Source: DASYKT01 sp963718105
GTDB taxonomy: Bacteria > Acidobacteriota > Blastocatellia > Pyrinomonadales > Pyrinomonadaceae
Assembly: GCA_963718105.1 (NCBI GenBank)
Contig: OY970352.1
Location: forward strand, 3,348,001-3,412,000
Reading direction: 5' to 3'
DNA length: 64,000 bases
In this document: piece after piece, positions 45,660 through 55,053 of the stretch
How positions within the stretch are numbered: the stretch's first letter is position 1
Layout: each line of letters starts with the position of its first letter
Position numbers and translations under genes: made by a program
The notes under the pieces: generated by a model
The model's input: only the letters and a program-made list of their open reading frames with translations
What the model was told of the DNA's origin: nothing
The model's database searches: none

Positions 45660-46745
45660 ATGAAGTTTTTAACCTTGTTTCTTTTGATCGTTTTTCTGTG
45701 CCCGTTGTGCCCGGCGCAGTCAGGCCGTGTAAAGACGCCGGAAGACCCTGCCGACTCGCGTCCGCGAACCGTCAAAGACACACCAAAAACGAAGGGGCGG
45801 CCTGTTTCTTCCCCGACAGTTGCCGCAACGCCCGCGCCGTCCCCTTCACCGACACCGGCAGTTTCAGATGACGACGATATCATCAAGATCGATTCGATAC
45901 TTATCCCGATACCGGTGTCCGTGACGGACGAGGTCGGCCGCGCGATCACTACGCTGCAGCTAAAAGATTTCGAGCTTCTGGTCGACAACAAAACTGCCGA
46001 GATCAGCGATCTTTCGCAGTCCGATTCACCGGTACGGATGGCGCTGTTATTTGACAACAGTTCGAGCCTGACCTCCGCCCGCGATTTTGAGCTGAAAGCG
46101 GCGACACGGTTTCTGCGTCGCGTTTTACGCCCCGGCAAAGACCAGGCCGCGCTCTATAGCATTTCCACGATCAATAATCTCGAGCAGGCAATGACCCCTA
46201 ACGTTGGAAGCCTGGTTAATGCGGTAGATCTTTTGCCACCGCCCTCAGGCGCGACCGCGCTGCTGGACGGGATACTGGAAGCCAGTAAATATCTCAGCGA
46301 ATATGAAGGGCGCCGCGTGATCGTAATAGTGTCTGACGGCGAAGATACTATCAGCGATGTGGAAACCACGCTGGAAAAAGTAGTGCAAAGCGTGCAGCTT
46401 AAAAATTGCCAGGTGTATGTGGTAAAAACCACCGATTTTGAAAATTACACAAAGACAGGCAATCGCGGCGGCAACGCTAATATAATGAATCTCATCGCCG
46501 AACACCGGATGCAGGAGATCACCAAGCAAACGGGCGGCGCGGTCTATTCCCCGCTGGATGAAAAAGAACTCGAGGCGGCCTTTATCCGCATCTCCGCCGA
46601 ACTTTCGCAGCAGTATATTCTGAGCTACTATCCGGATGAGAAAATGCTCGGCAACGATTTTCACTCCATTTTGTTAAAAGTAAAAAACAAACCGGGCTTA
46701 ACAGTGCGCACCAGAAAAGGTTACTACGTTCCGCGAAAAAGATAG
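45660..46745 (+). CDS. Secreted VWFA-related acidobacterial protein
   Basis: 361 residues from ATG 45660; an earlier in-frame TTG at 45642 overlaps the preceding gene. A signal peptide (MKFLTLFLLIVFLCPLCPAQ) is followed by a Pro/Ser/Thr-rich linker (PAPSPSPTPAVS). The von Willebrand A domain (about 115-340) contains the metal-site motif DNSSS in MALLFDNSSSLTSA and VIVIVSDGEDTISDVETT. The preceding strand IPIPVSVTDEVGRAITTLQL is typical of TIGR03436. Metal-dependent protein binding in the periplasm or at the surface is inferred. The end, LKVKNKPGLTVRTRKGYYVP, is the usual family terminus. Confidence 0.9.
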   Translation: MKFLTLFLLIVFLCPLCPAQSGRVKTPEDPADSRPRTVKDTPKTKGRPVSSPTVAATPAPSPSPTPAVSDDDDIIKIDSILIPIPVSVTDEVGRAITTLQLKDFELLVDNKTAEISDLSQSDSPVRMALLFDNSSSLTSARDFELKAATRFLRRVLRPGKDQAALYSISTINNLEQAMTPNVGSLVNAVDLLPPPSGATALLDGILEASKYLSEYEGRRVIVIVSDGEDTISDVETTLEKVVQSVQLKNCQVYVVKTTDFENYTKTGNRGGNANIMNLIAEHRMQEITKQTGGAVYSPLDEKELEAAFIRISAELSQQYILSYYPDEKMLGNDFHSILLKVKNKPGLTVRTRKGYYVPRKR

Positions 46746-46805
46746 TAAGCGAATCGAGGAAAACAACTATTCACTATTCACTATTACCTATTCACTGTTT
46801 TTTAT

Positions 46806-47738
46806 ATGTTTGAAGAATATCTCCGGGAATTTCTCGAACATATGCGCTATGAGCGCAACGTCAGCGAGCATACGCTGCGAAACTACGCCAGCGATCTGGG
46901 GCAATTCCACGATTTTCTCGCGCCCGTCATCGACGAAAAAACGCTGGAGCGCCGCGCGCTCGATCTGAAAGATGTCGACCACATCACCATCCGCGAATGG
47001 ATGTCGGAACTCCACAGCGCAAATAAAAAGAAAACTTCCATCGCCCGCAAACTGGCCAGCGCCCGCACCTTTTTCCAATTTCTCGTCCGCGAAGGCAAGC
47101 TGGAAATGAATCCGGCCAAGCTGGTTTCCACGCCGAAAATAGAACGCAAACTGCCGAATCACCTTTCGATGGAAGACGCCGTCCGGTTTATCGAATCGCC
47201 CGACGCCGATAGCGATATGGGCAAACGCGACCGCGCCATCCTGGAGTTTCTCTACGCCACCGGCGTGCGTGTTTCCGAGCTGACAAAATTGAACCTGCGC
47301 GACATCGATTACGAGAACAAAAGCGTGCGCGTAACCGGCAAACGCCGCAAACAGCGCATCGTGCCGTTTGGCGATCACGCTCTGACCGCGCTAAAAATTT
47401 ATTTAAACATCCGCCCGAATTTTTTGAACAACGCGCCGCCCGCCGCCGTTGGCCGCGACGATCAGGCCGTTTTTCTTAATTACCAGGGCACGCGCATCAC
47501 CACGCGCTCCGTCGGGCGTATGGTCGATAAATACATCCGCCAGTGCGCCGACATCCACGATATCAGCCCGCACAGCCTGCGCCACTCGTTTGCCACCCAT
47601 CTGCTCGATTCCGGCGCCGACCTGCGCGACATCCAGGAACTCCTCGGCCACGCACGGCTTTCCACCACCCAGATATATACCCAGGTCTCGATGGAAAAAC
47701 TCATCGAGGTATATGACAAGGCTCATCCCAAGGCGTAA
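46806..47738 (+). CDS. xerC: Tyrosine recombinase XerC
   Basis: 310 residues, with an N-terminal SAM-like core-binding domain (YLREFLEHMRYERNVSEHTL) and a C-terminal catalytic domain. The catalytic set is visible: Arg in ATGVRVSELTKLNL, Lys in VTGKRRKQRIVPFG, His-Arg in ISPHSLRHSFATHLL, His in LLGHARLSTTQIYT, and the nucleophilic Tyr in IYTQVS. Length and motifs fit chromosome-dimer resolution with XerD at dif. No attachment sites or phage genes adjoin it, so a housekeeping role is more likely than an integrase. AT-rich imperfect direct repeats of CTATTCACT (46767-46797) lie just upstream. Confidence 0.9.
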   Translation: MFEEYLREFLEHMRYERNVSEHTLRNYASDLGQFHDFLAPVIDEKTLERRALDLKDVDHITIREWMSELHSANKKKTSIARKLASARTFFQFLVREGKLEMNPAKLVSTPKIERKLPNHLSMEDAVRFIESPDADSDMGKRDRAILEFLYATGVRVSELTKLNLRDIDYENKSVRVTGKRRKQRIVPFGDHALTALKIYLNIRPNFLNNAPPAAVGRDDQAVFLNYQGTRITTRSVGRMVDKYIRQCADIHDISPHSLRHSFATHLLDSGADLRDIQELLGHARLSTTQIYTQVSMEKLIEVYDKAHPKA

Positions 47739-47832
47739 CCCCGGCAAAATAGATCACAAAATTTGATTTTTGACGAAAAAGCGCAAATGCCGTAAATTTA
47801 TCCATTAAATTATCAGCGCCAAAAACAAATGT

Positions 47833-48522
47833 ATGCAAACTGACTCGTATCTATCGACGAAAAACTTCTCTCTTATCGCCATCGGCTTATTGGCCGCGAT
47901 GGCCGCCATTGATGTATTAAATGTGTTACTTAGCCTGGTAGAGTTGTATGCGCCCTATCCGATGGACCTGGGCGACGAGATCTTATCTGTTTGGATAATG
48001 CTGATCGGTTTGCTTGTTTTTTTGCAGGCGCCGGTATACATCCTGACGGTTATTTTCTTTCTGATATGGCTTAACCGGTCATATAAAAATCTTACCCCGC
48101 TGGGCGCTCAGCATCTGGAATTTTCCTCCGGCTGGGCGGTGGGATACTGGTTCATTCCTTTTATTAACCTGATAAAACCTTTCCAGGTGGTCCGCGAGGT
48201 CTGGAATCAAAGCGACCCTGACGCTGACCCGCAGTTGAATTTCCTGTCCAGCACCGGAACTCCCGCCCTGATAGGTTTCTGGTGGGCATTGTGGATAACA
48301 TCAAATATTACGACCAATCTTTCTTCGCGGCTGGATATGACGGGACGCGAGGCAGCCATCGCGCTCACTTTGTACGCTGTCGCAAACGGCCTGTCGGTTG
48401 CTGCGGCGATCGCGGCTATAATGGTAGTCAAGGGCATAACCGGGCGCCAGGCGGAGCGGTTCGAAAGAAGAGGACAGTTTTATTCGCAAGCGGAACCGCC
48501 GCCGCCGCCGACTTTTGCGTAA
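47833..48522 (+). CDS. DUF4328 membrane protein
   Basis: 229 residues, ATG 47833. There are about five to six hydrophobic segments (LIAIGLLAAMAAIDVLNVLL, PVYILTVIFFLIWLNRSYKN, FWWALWITSNITTNL, AVANGLSVAAAIAAIMVV). The stretch HLEFSSGWAVGYWFIPFINL followed by IKPFQVVREVW is the DUF4328 hallmark. Function is unknown. The tail is Pro-rich (QAEPPPPPTFA). It ends 25 bp before the next gene on the same strand. Confidence 0.85.
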   Translation: MQTDSYLSTKNFSLIAIGLLAAMAAIDVLNVLLSLVELYAPYPMDLGDEILSVWIMLIGLLVFLQAPVYILTVIFFLIWLNRSYKNLTPLGAQHLEFSSGWAVGYWFIPFINLIKPFQVVREVWNQSDPDADPQLNFLSSTGTPALIGFWWALWITSNITTNLSSRLDMTGREAAIALTLYAVANGLSVAAAIAAIMVVKGITGRQAERFERRGQFYSQAEPPPPPTFA

Positions 48523-48547
48523 AACATATCAGCGCGAAACATATCAA

Positions 48548-49816
48548 ATGGAAGTATTTCAACAACTCGGAAAACAAGTAGAAACTCTCTGGCGCGACCG
48601 GCACTATAACGAAGATGCTTTCGCCGTGATCTGTGAAGAGGCACTGCGGGACGCTGATCTGCCGGCAAAAGTATCGGCCTGGGAAATAGTCAATTGGGCG
48701 CTGGGCGAAACCACCCTGCCGCAGCAGCGCGACCTGCCGGCTAAATTCGGCGACCCGCCGATCACGCTTTATAATTCACCGCGGTTTCACATCGACATCT
48801 ATTTTTGGCTGGAAGGCACCACGGAAATTCACCAGCATGGATTTTGCGGCGCGTTTCAGGTGCTGCTCGGCTCCAGCATTCACAGCCATTACGAATTTGA
48901 CGTGCAGGAAAAGATCAACTCTTTTACCGAACTTGGCGGGCTCGGCCTGGCTGACGTTGAGCTGCTGCAGGTAGGCGATATCCGGCCGATACTTGCCGGG
49001 CGTCAGTTCATACACGCGCTGTTTCATTTAGACCACCCGTCGGCCACGGTGGTGGTCCGCACGCACAGCAGCCCCCTTCACTTGCCGCAGTTCTCATATC
49101 GCAAACCGACCCTGGCCATCGATCCGTATTTTGAAGAACCCAATACTCTTAAAAAGATCCAAACCATTTCGATGCTGGTGCGGACGAAACACCCGCAGGC
49201 CAACGAGATGATCTCAAGCCTGCTGGCTGCATCCGATTTTCAGACATCATATTTTGTGCTGTCGAATATAAAGCAGATGCTTGGCGCCAGTCAGCTCGAC
49301 CAAATGTTCGGGATCGAAACCTCGCAGGACACCTTCGACAAATTTGTGGAGCAGGTAATAAAACGCCACGGCATGACGGCCGGTTCCCTGCCCGATATTT
49401 TTGCCGAGCAAAACCGCCTGGAAGAAATTGTCAGCCGCCGTTCTTATATCTCTCACCCGGAACACAGGTTCTTTTTGGCGCTGCTTTTAAATGTCACCGA
49501 CCGCGAAAATGTTCTTTCGCTGATAAAACGCCGCTTTCCTGACGCAGATCCGATAGACAAGATACTGGATTGGAGTTTAGACCTGGCGGAAACAAAAGTG
49601 GTCGGGTTGAATTTACCGAACGCGCTCGGAATAGAAGATTTTGGCGATCACGATCTCTTTGTATTGGAATGCGTGTTAAAAGGAAGATCGGAAGACGAGA
49701 CGCGCCAGGCGATCCAGGATACTTATCCGACTGACACCGCGGCGGACCTGCTTAACTCTCTCCCCGAACGATACGAGAAACTTCGCCGCTCGGTACTGCT
49801 GCGCCCGCTTGTATAG
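48548..49816 (+). CDS. Cupin-fold protein, function unknown
   Basis: 422 residues from ATG 48548; an upstream in-frame TTG at 48515 overlaps the previous gene. Residues about 75-190 show a cupin-like metal-site pattern: FHIDIYFWLEGTTEIHQHGF, then GAFQVLLGSSIHSHYEF, and a later QFIHALFHLDHPSATVVVRT, supplying several His and Glu ligands. The C-terminal 230 residues are helical (SRRSYISHPEHRFFLALLLN, VIKRHGMTAGSLPDIFAEQN) without a known domain. It could be a dioxygenase-like or metal-binding protein, but the sequence does not say which. A nested hairpin terminator follows. Confidence 0.65.
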   Translation: MEVFQQLGKQVETLWRDRHYNEDAFAVICEEALRDADLPAKVSAWEIVNWALGETTLPQQRDLPAKFGDPPITLYNSPRFHIDIYFWLEGTTEIHQHGFCGAFQVLLGSSIHSHYEFDVQEKINSFTELGGLGLADVELLQVGDIRPILAGRQFIHALFHLDHPSATVVVRTHSSPLHLPQFSYRKPTLAIDPYFEEPNTLKKIQTISMLVRTKHPQANEMISSLLAASDFQTSYFVLSNIKQMLGASQLDQMFGIETSQDTFDKFVEQVIKRHGMTAGSLPDIFAEQNRLEEIVSRRSYISHPEHRFFLALLLNVTDRENVLSLIKRRFPDADPIDKILDWSLDLAETKVVGLNLPNALGIEDFGDHDLFVLECVLKGRSEDETRQAIQDTYPTDTAADLLNSLPERYEKLRRSVLLRPLV

Positions 49817-49838
49817 GCGTATAGCATCCGTATAGCAA

Positions 49839-49877
49839 AAAGCCCCGGGCTTCGAGGAGGTTGAAGCACAGGGCTTT
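49839..49877 (+). terminator. Nested hairpin terminator between convergent genes
   Basis: AAAGCCC (49839-49845) pairs with GGGCTTT (49871-49877) and encloses a second hairpin, GCTTC/GAAGC (49849-49853 and 49863-49867). GTTT follows. It lies 22 bp after the cupin gene and 50 bp before the end of the convergent protease gene. Confidence 0.65.
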
Positions 49878-49927
49878 GTTTCGATGAGAAACAGTTGATC
49901 ACCTCTGTCCCTCAACCTTAAGTCCGT

Positions 49928-51442
49928 TTATTTCTTACGCTGAATAATTTTATTTTTGGACCGGTCGTCGTCTATCACGAGCGCGCGCGTCACCGCCAGA
50001 AAAGCATCGGTCCGCACATTCACCGGCCGGTTCGACGGTAATATGGATACTACGCCCGTCTTTTGGATATGCTCCGCCAGATCATGAACGGTCGCATTTT
50101 GCTGTTTATATCTCTGCTTTACCAGCGCCGCTACGCCTGCGATTACCGGGGCCGCCATCGATGTTCCGCTCCACGCGCCATAACGCCCGTTCGGTATCGC
50201 GCTGATTATCCGGTCGCCGGGCGCAGCTACCCAGATCCAATTATTTTCGCTCTGCCCGCCGCTGTTCGTCGCCGCCAGGTCGATATTTGAAAACGACGCT
50301 ATCTGGTCCGCGCGATCGGTCGCAGCAACCCCGATCAGGCCGTCAACGCTTCGGGTAGCGGCCGGAAACAATCTCGTGGTCGCGGTAGCCAGCGGAGCGT
50401 GATTACCTGCCGCCGCCACACATAACATCTGCGCGCCATTGATATCGGGAAAATCGGAAGAAGCTTCGTTACCACAGGCCGCCTCGAGAATTTCCCGCAT
50501 CGCGTGCGGCCCGTCGATCGGGTCGGTTCCTGCCGGAGCGAGCGTGCCAAAACTCATATTTACGACATCGACACCGTTCGGAGTGCTCGGGTCATTATCG
50601 GCGTCATAATTCGCTGCGAATTTTAACGCCTCGACAATGCGCCAGCCCTCGCCCACGCCGTCTTTATCCAGCACCCTGATCGGGATGATCTTTGCTTCCG
50701 GCGCGATCTTGGCAATGATCCCCGCCACGTGCGTACCGTGGCCCGAAGCGCTGCCGCCTAAAACTTCACTCGGGTCGTTATCGCCCTGCACAAAATCATA
50801 GCCCGGCAGCAATCTTCCGGCGAAAGCAGGATGGTTAAGTTCGATACCGGTATCAAAGACCGCTATCGTGATGCCTTTGCCGCGTACTTTATCCGTGGTA
50901 TTCGGCACGATGACCTCATGCGCTTCGGAAAGGCGGATGGTTTTTTCAAACCATTGCGAACTGTAGCCTTTGACGCTGCCGCCGACGCTCCACGAAGTTC
51001 CCACGCTCCACGATGTGCCGACGCTCCAGGAAGTCCCGCTGGCCTCGGGCGAGCCGTAAAAGCTATTGACCTCTACATAAAAAACCCGCAGATCCGCAGC
51101 CATTGCCGCAACTTTGGCCGGCGGAAGCTGCCCGTCGTTAATATGCATTAAATAAACCGGCGGGTTTCCGAGTTGGCTTAACGGAGCGAGATCAAGGTGA
51201 TATTGAGTGGCAACCGCGGAAAGGTCCGCGCCCGGCTGGAGTTTAAGAACTATCTGCTCCGGCACGTACGGATCGTCATCGCCCCCTGCATGCACCGTTG
51301 AACGAGCCCCGGAGGCGTGGGCCGCCGTAATTGCTGTAATCTGAGTTAGACCGGCGGAAAACAAGAATATAAACGCCGCTGCCGCCGTTATCCCTATTAC
51401 TGCGGCTATCCGCAACCAAATTTTTCTGATACTTCTTTTCAT
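49928..51442 (-). CDS. Secreted subtilisin-like (S8) serine protease
   Basis: 504 residues. A signal or anchor segment (AAVIGITAAAAFIFLFSAGL) precedes a propeptide-like region (about 50-130, ending VFYVEVNSFYG-like). Three head-to-tail copies of GTSWSV (about 136-153) follow. The catalytic domain has Asp in AVFDTGIELNHP (Asp197), His in SASGHGTHVAGI (His235) and Ser in WSGTSMAAPVIAGV; the oxyanion region is LCVAAAGNHAP. All three catalytic residues are present, so it is probably an active extracellular or periplasmic protease. It is downstream of, but separated by about 90 bp from, the CHAT gene on the same strand. Confidence 0.92.
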   Translation of the reverse strand: MKRSIRKIWLRIAAVIGITAAAAFIFLFSAGLTQITAITAAHASGARSTVHAGGDDDPYVPEQIVLKLQPGADLSAVATQYHLDLAPLSQLGNPPVYLMHINDGQLPPAKVAAMAADLRVFYVEVNSFYGSPEASGTSWSVGTSWSVGTSWSVGGSVKGYSSQWFEKTIRLSEAHEVIVPNTTDKVRGKGITIAVFDTGIELNHPAFAGRLLPGYDFVQGDNDPSEVLGGSASGHGTHVAGIIAKIAPEAKIIPIRVLDKDGVGEGWRIVEALKFAANYDADNDPSTPNGVDVVNMSFGTLAPAGTDPIDGPHAMREILEAACGNEASSDFPDINGAQMLCVAAAGNHAPLATATTRLFPAATRSVDGLIGVAATDRADQIASFSNIDLAATNSGGQSENNWIWVAAPGDRIISAIPNGRYGAWSGTSMAAPVIAGVAALVKQRYKQQNATVHDLAEHIQKTGVVSILPSNRPVNVRTDAFLAVTRALVIDDDRSKNKIIQRKK

Positions 51443-51529
51443 TTATCTAAAACGCGCCCGGCCATACTTCCTGTACCATTCAAACAGTGTGCCGGGTCAG
51501 ACAAAAAATACACTGCTTTCAAAAAATGT

Positions 51530-54361
51530 TTACCACCTGCCGGTCAACACGAACGGGGACCAGAAATAAGGATGGGAACCCTCGCTGATAAATCCCAACT
51601 GCGCCTCTCTTAAAGCTTCAGCTAAGGTCATATCGCGCTGCAGGTTACGGTAAAAACTGCCCATCAGCTCGGTAGCCGCTTCGTCATTTACCGTCCATAA
51701 AGTCAATAAAAGCGAGGCCGCGCCGGCGGAAAAAAAACCTCGCGATAATCCTAAAAGCTCGTCACCGCCAAAAACCGAATTGAGGCCCGTAGCGCAGGCG
51801 CTCAAGGTCACCAGGCTGCTCTTTAGCCTCATCGCGCAAACATCGCGCACCGTTACCCAGCCGTCCGCCAGCCGCAAAGACGAGAACATTGGATTGTCCG
51901 GCCGAAACTCTCCGTGACAGGCCAGGTGCAGGATATCCGCCTCTCCCGCGCTTTCACGAAACGCCGCAAAGGTCGCTCTTTTTCCCTTCAAATGCCTGCA
52001 TCTAAGATGCCTGTTAGGCCGGAATATTTTTGCCAGAGACTCGATCTCTTTATCGACCAGCGGGATCTTTTCATCGGCAAAACCCATCAGCAGCACGTCC
52101 TTAGGCTCCGTTAGCTTTTTCAACAGGCACTTTTGCAAAACGGCCGCGCTGGGCGCATAAGATACCGTCCGCGATTGGATGACATACTCGCGCCCATTAT
52201 GCAGGGCGTGAAAAGGAACATAGTGTAGCTCGCGATACGGAACTATCACCAAATTTCTGCCGCCCAGATACGTCTCTAAAGGCGCGAGCAATTTTTCATA
52301 GAGCTTATGCAAATAAGAATTGGTTTTGTTGGTCAGATCGGCCACAAAGTTGCCCAGGTTTTTTGCGCCGTAACGCAGGGCGCCGAACTGAAAATGAAGC
52401 TGTTCAAGCAGAGCGGGGATCTCGCTCTCGTCGCACAGATCGCGAAAAACCTTCAGGTCATTGTTGGTTAGCACAAAAGCGGAGATATTTCCGTCCAGAC
52501 CAAAATATTCGACCAAGGCGCGCGCGCCACCCAACTGCCGCTGTAATTTATTAATATCGAATTTCTGTTTTTCCCGGAAATTTTTTCCCCCGGCGCTCGC
52601 TATCCGGCGCATCACTTCCGCGATCTTTTTCTCGCGCTGCCGCGCCTGCTGCTGAAGGCCGGGGATCTCATCCGGCCGGGCGCGATTTAGCCGGCTGTAA
52701 AACCAGTTAAGCTCTTCGCGCAAGCTGCCCAGTTCTTCGGAAAGTTTATTTAAGCGTTGCGGTTTTATCGACTTTATCGACGGCTCTTCTTCCGCCAATT
52801 CGGTGGACTCCGCCAGCGAACGAGAGCGCGCTTCTTCTACATAGGTAAAAGCTTCGAAGATGCGTTTTTCATCAGCCAGGCAGATCCTGGCGAGTTCGTG
52901 ATAGGGCGCCAGCTTATCGGCGAGAAAAGCCATGCGGAATTCTTCGGCCGGAAGCGGGGCGCGCAGATCCTCGATCAAACGCAGTGCTTTTTTGAAGTGC
53001 TGCTCGGCGTCGCGAAGCGCGCCTTTATGCAATTTCAATTTCCCCAGCGAGATCTGGCAGAGCTGCGCGATGACCGGGTTTTCGTAACGCAGGGATTCCT
53101 TAAATGTCTTATTTAACAGATCTTCCGCGGCCGGCTTGGCGAGGTTTCGCAGCGCCTCTCCGCGAACCCAAAGCGCGTTAAGCCCGTGACGGACGTTACC
53201 GTTCTTGGAAAATATTCGTTCTGCTTTGCCAGCAGCCGCCGCCGCATCGCGCCAATCTTTATTATCCAGGCTGATCTGGGCTTCCAGCAATTTGACCGCC
53301 CCGACACCGACCTCATTTTGTTCGTCGGAAAAAAGTGTGGCGGCTTTTTTTAATTGCGCGAACGCCCTGCTACTCTCGGCGGTCAAGACCAAAGACCGGG
53401 CGAATTGCAGCCGCGCGCGCGCTTCTTCAGCTTTCATTTTCAGGGCGGCAAATTTCGGCGCGATGCTCTGGTAAATTTCCACCGCCTCGCTGACGAGGTT
53501 TAATTCCAGATATGCGTCGGCTATTTCGAGCTCGGCAATAACCTGCTGGTGCGGCATTTGGAGCGAGATATATTTTTCGCGCGATCTTTCCAGCAGTTCC
53601 AGCGCCGAGCGAAATGTTCCGCGAAAAAGCGCCAGGTTTCCCATGCTGGCTTCGATCTCCGCCTGCGTCACCAGCATATTCAAGTCTTGCGCGCGCCCCA
53701 GCGCCTGGTGATAAAACTTTTCGGCGGCGCGAAAATCATTCTGCAGCGCATAAATGATCGCCAGCGCGTTTTCCGCCATCGTCACCTGCGGCTGATTATT
53801 TATCTTGAGAAAGCGGGCGCGGGCTGAGGCGAGATAACTTTGCGCCTGGGCGTAGCGCTCCTGCCGCATCAGGATGTTGCCGAGATTATGTTCGATCTTT
53901 CCCGCCGCCAGATCGTCATCGTATTTTTCAAATACTTTAAGGACGGCTTTTCCGCAGCTTATCGCTTCGTCGTATCGCCCGAGCAGGGCCAGAGCGTAGA
54001 GTTTGCTGACGCGTGTTTGCGCGGCGGCGAGCTCTTTGTTTTCGAGGCTGAAAAAATCAGCGGCCTTATCGAGATTGAGGATGGCGTGTTCGGTTTTTCC
54101 CCTGGTAAGATCGGCGATCCCGTAAACCCAATCGGCCAGCGCTCCGATCTCGAGGTCTTTTTTTTGTTTGGCTAAAATAGAAAGGGCCGAAGCTGCGTTG
54201 CGCACTTTCTTCGGCTGGGTGGTCCAGAGATCGTAAAAAGTATCTTTGAGCAAATAGGCCAGCTTCATATCAGCCAGCCTCGAATTTTCGGTCAGTAAAG
54301 ACCTTTGTACAGTTTTTTCCTCGGTCTCGATCAAACGAGCGACCAGATCACGGCGCTTCAT
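51530..54361 (-). CDS. TPR-CHAT (caspase-like) protein
   Basis: 943 residues with no signal peptide, so cytoplasmic. Residues about 30-480 are tetratricopeptide-like repeats (KIEHNLGNILMRQERYAQAQ, MAENALAIIYALQNDFRAAE, SLGKLKLHKGALRDAEQHFK). A coiled linker (about 510-590) follows. The CHAT peptidase domain (about 640-943) has the catalytic pair His816 (DILHLACHGEFRP) and Cys856 (LVTLSACATGLNS), plus YVPFHALHNGREYVI and LLTLWTVNDEAATELM. CHAT domains are caspase/separase-like proteases, some acting in defence and cell death. It starts 10 bp after the anti-sigma gene, forming a three-gene operon with the sigma and anti-sigma genes. Confidence 0.9.
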   Translation of the reverse strand: MKRRDLVARLIETEEKTVQRSLLTENSRLADMKLAYLLKDTFYDLWTTQPKKVRNAASALSILAKQKKDLEIGALADWVYGIADLTRGKTEHAILNLDKAADFFSLENKELAAAQTRVSKLYALALLGRYDEAISCGKAVLKVFEKYDDDLAAGKIEHNLGNILMRQERYAQAQSYLASARARFLKINNQPQVTMAENALAIIYALQNDFRAAEKFYHQALGRAQDLNMLVTQAEIEASMGNLALFRGTFRSALELLERSREKYISLQMPHQQVIAELEIADAYLELNLVSEAVEIYQSIAPKFAALKMKAEEARARLQFARSLVLTAESSRAFAQLKKAATLFSDEQNEVGVGAVKLLEAQISLDNKDWRDAAAAAGKAERIFSKNGNVRHGLNALWVRGEALRNLAKPAAEDLLNKTFKESLRYENPVIAQLCQISLGKLKLHKGALRDAEQHFKKALRLIEDLRAPLPAEEFRMAFLADKLAPYHELARICLADEKRIFEAFTYVEEARSRSLAESTELAEEEPSIKSIKPQRLNKLSEELGSLREELNWFYSRLNRARPDEIPGLQQQARQREKKIAEVMRRIASAGGKNFREKQKFDINKLQRQLGGARALVEYFGLDGNISAFVLTNNDLKVFRDLCDESEIPALLEQLHFQFGALRYGAKNLGNFVADLTNKTNSYLHKLYEKLLAPLETYLGGRNLVIVPYRELHYVPFHALHNGREYVIQSRTVSYAPSAAVLQKCLLKKLTEPKDVLLMGFADEKIPLVDKEIESLAKIFRPNRHLRCRHLKGKRATFAAFRESAGEADILHLACHGEFRPDNPMFSSLRLADGWVTVRDVCAMRLKSSLVTLSACATGLNSVFGGDELLGLSRGFFSAGAASLLLTLWTVNDEAATELMGSFYRNLQRDMTLAEALREAQLGFISEGSHPYFWSPFVLTGRW

Positions 54362-54371
54362 AGTATAAGAA

Positions 54372-54992
54372 CTATTTTAGCACCAAATTCTCCAGGGTAA
54401 TCTCCTTCGCATCGCCGGTGGTGGATATCAGGCTCATTTCGTAAGTGCCGGCCTTAATATTCTTGATCGTAAACTCCGCCAACTCATTGGCCTCTGCCTT
54501 AAATTCTTTCTTCTCCGCGCGCAGGATCACCGAGCAATTTTCAAACCCACTGCCGAGCACCTGCCCTTTAAGAATCAGGCCTTTTTCGCGCCCTTTTTCA
54601 CCTTGAGAAATGCGCAGATCGACGCTGTTTTCGCCGGCCTGGAAGAGCATCTGGGCAGCCGCCGCAGCCGAACGCTCGCCAAAAGCGGGCGACATCTGCG
54701 AAAGGTCCATTTGCAAAACAGCCAATATTTTCTGAGCCACGGTCTGTCGCGGCGCCGCCGCGCGGGTGCGAAACAGATTCTTTGTCCACTTGATCGCATC
54801 TTGCGGAGCGTCAACCGAATGATCGGCGCGCATAGACGCAATTGCTTTGTTAAAAAGACTTAGCTCGCCCATGCAGTTTTTACACTGGGCCAGGTGCTGC
54901 TCTACCTTGCCCTTTTCGGCGCTCAGAATAGTGCCGTCGGCAAAGTTAATAAGTTGTTCGGAAGGAATATGTTTACTCATCAGATCCATCAT
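54372..54992 (-). CDS. Soluble zinc-finger anti-sigma factor
   Basis: 206 residues (ATG 54992; ATG 54980 also possible). The N-terminus has the zinc-finger anti-sigma motif (HIPSEQLINFADGTI, then HLAQCKNCMGELSLF with HxxxCxxC), which binds region 2/4 of ECF sigma factors. No transmembrane segment is visible, unlike most anti-sigmas that signal across the membrane. The C-terminal 90 residues form a beta-rich domain (VDLRISQGEKGREKGLILKG, VLGSGFENCSVIL, AGTYEMSLISTTGD). It lies between the sigma gene (61 bp upstream) and the CHAT gene (10 bp downstream) and probably holds the sigma factor in the cytoplasm. Confidence 0.85.
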   Translation of the reverse strand: MMDLMSKHIPSEQLINFADGTILSAEKGKVEQHLAQCKNCMGELSLFNKAIASMRADHSVDAPQDAIKWTKNLFRTRAAAPRQTVAQKILAVLQMDLSQMSPAFGERSAAAAAQMLFQAGENSVDLRISQGEKGREKGLILKGQVLGSGFENCSVILRAEKKEFKAEANELAEFTIKNIKAGTYEMSLISTTGDAKEITLENLVLK

Positions 54993-55053
54993 TTTATCCG
55001 CGAAAAGCCGCGTTCTCCATTAATACAGTGCGGCGGCCGGGATAAAAAAGACA

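Noticed and set aside
46806..47738. XerC-type recombinase as a phage integrase or genomic-island marker
   Set aside because: Sequence and length fit housekeeping XerC; no attachment sites, phage genes or flanking direct repeats.
50984..51040. Tandem 18-bp repeats as a possible CRISPR
   Set aside because: Units abut with no spacers and encode a coding repeat in a protease.
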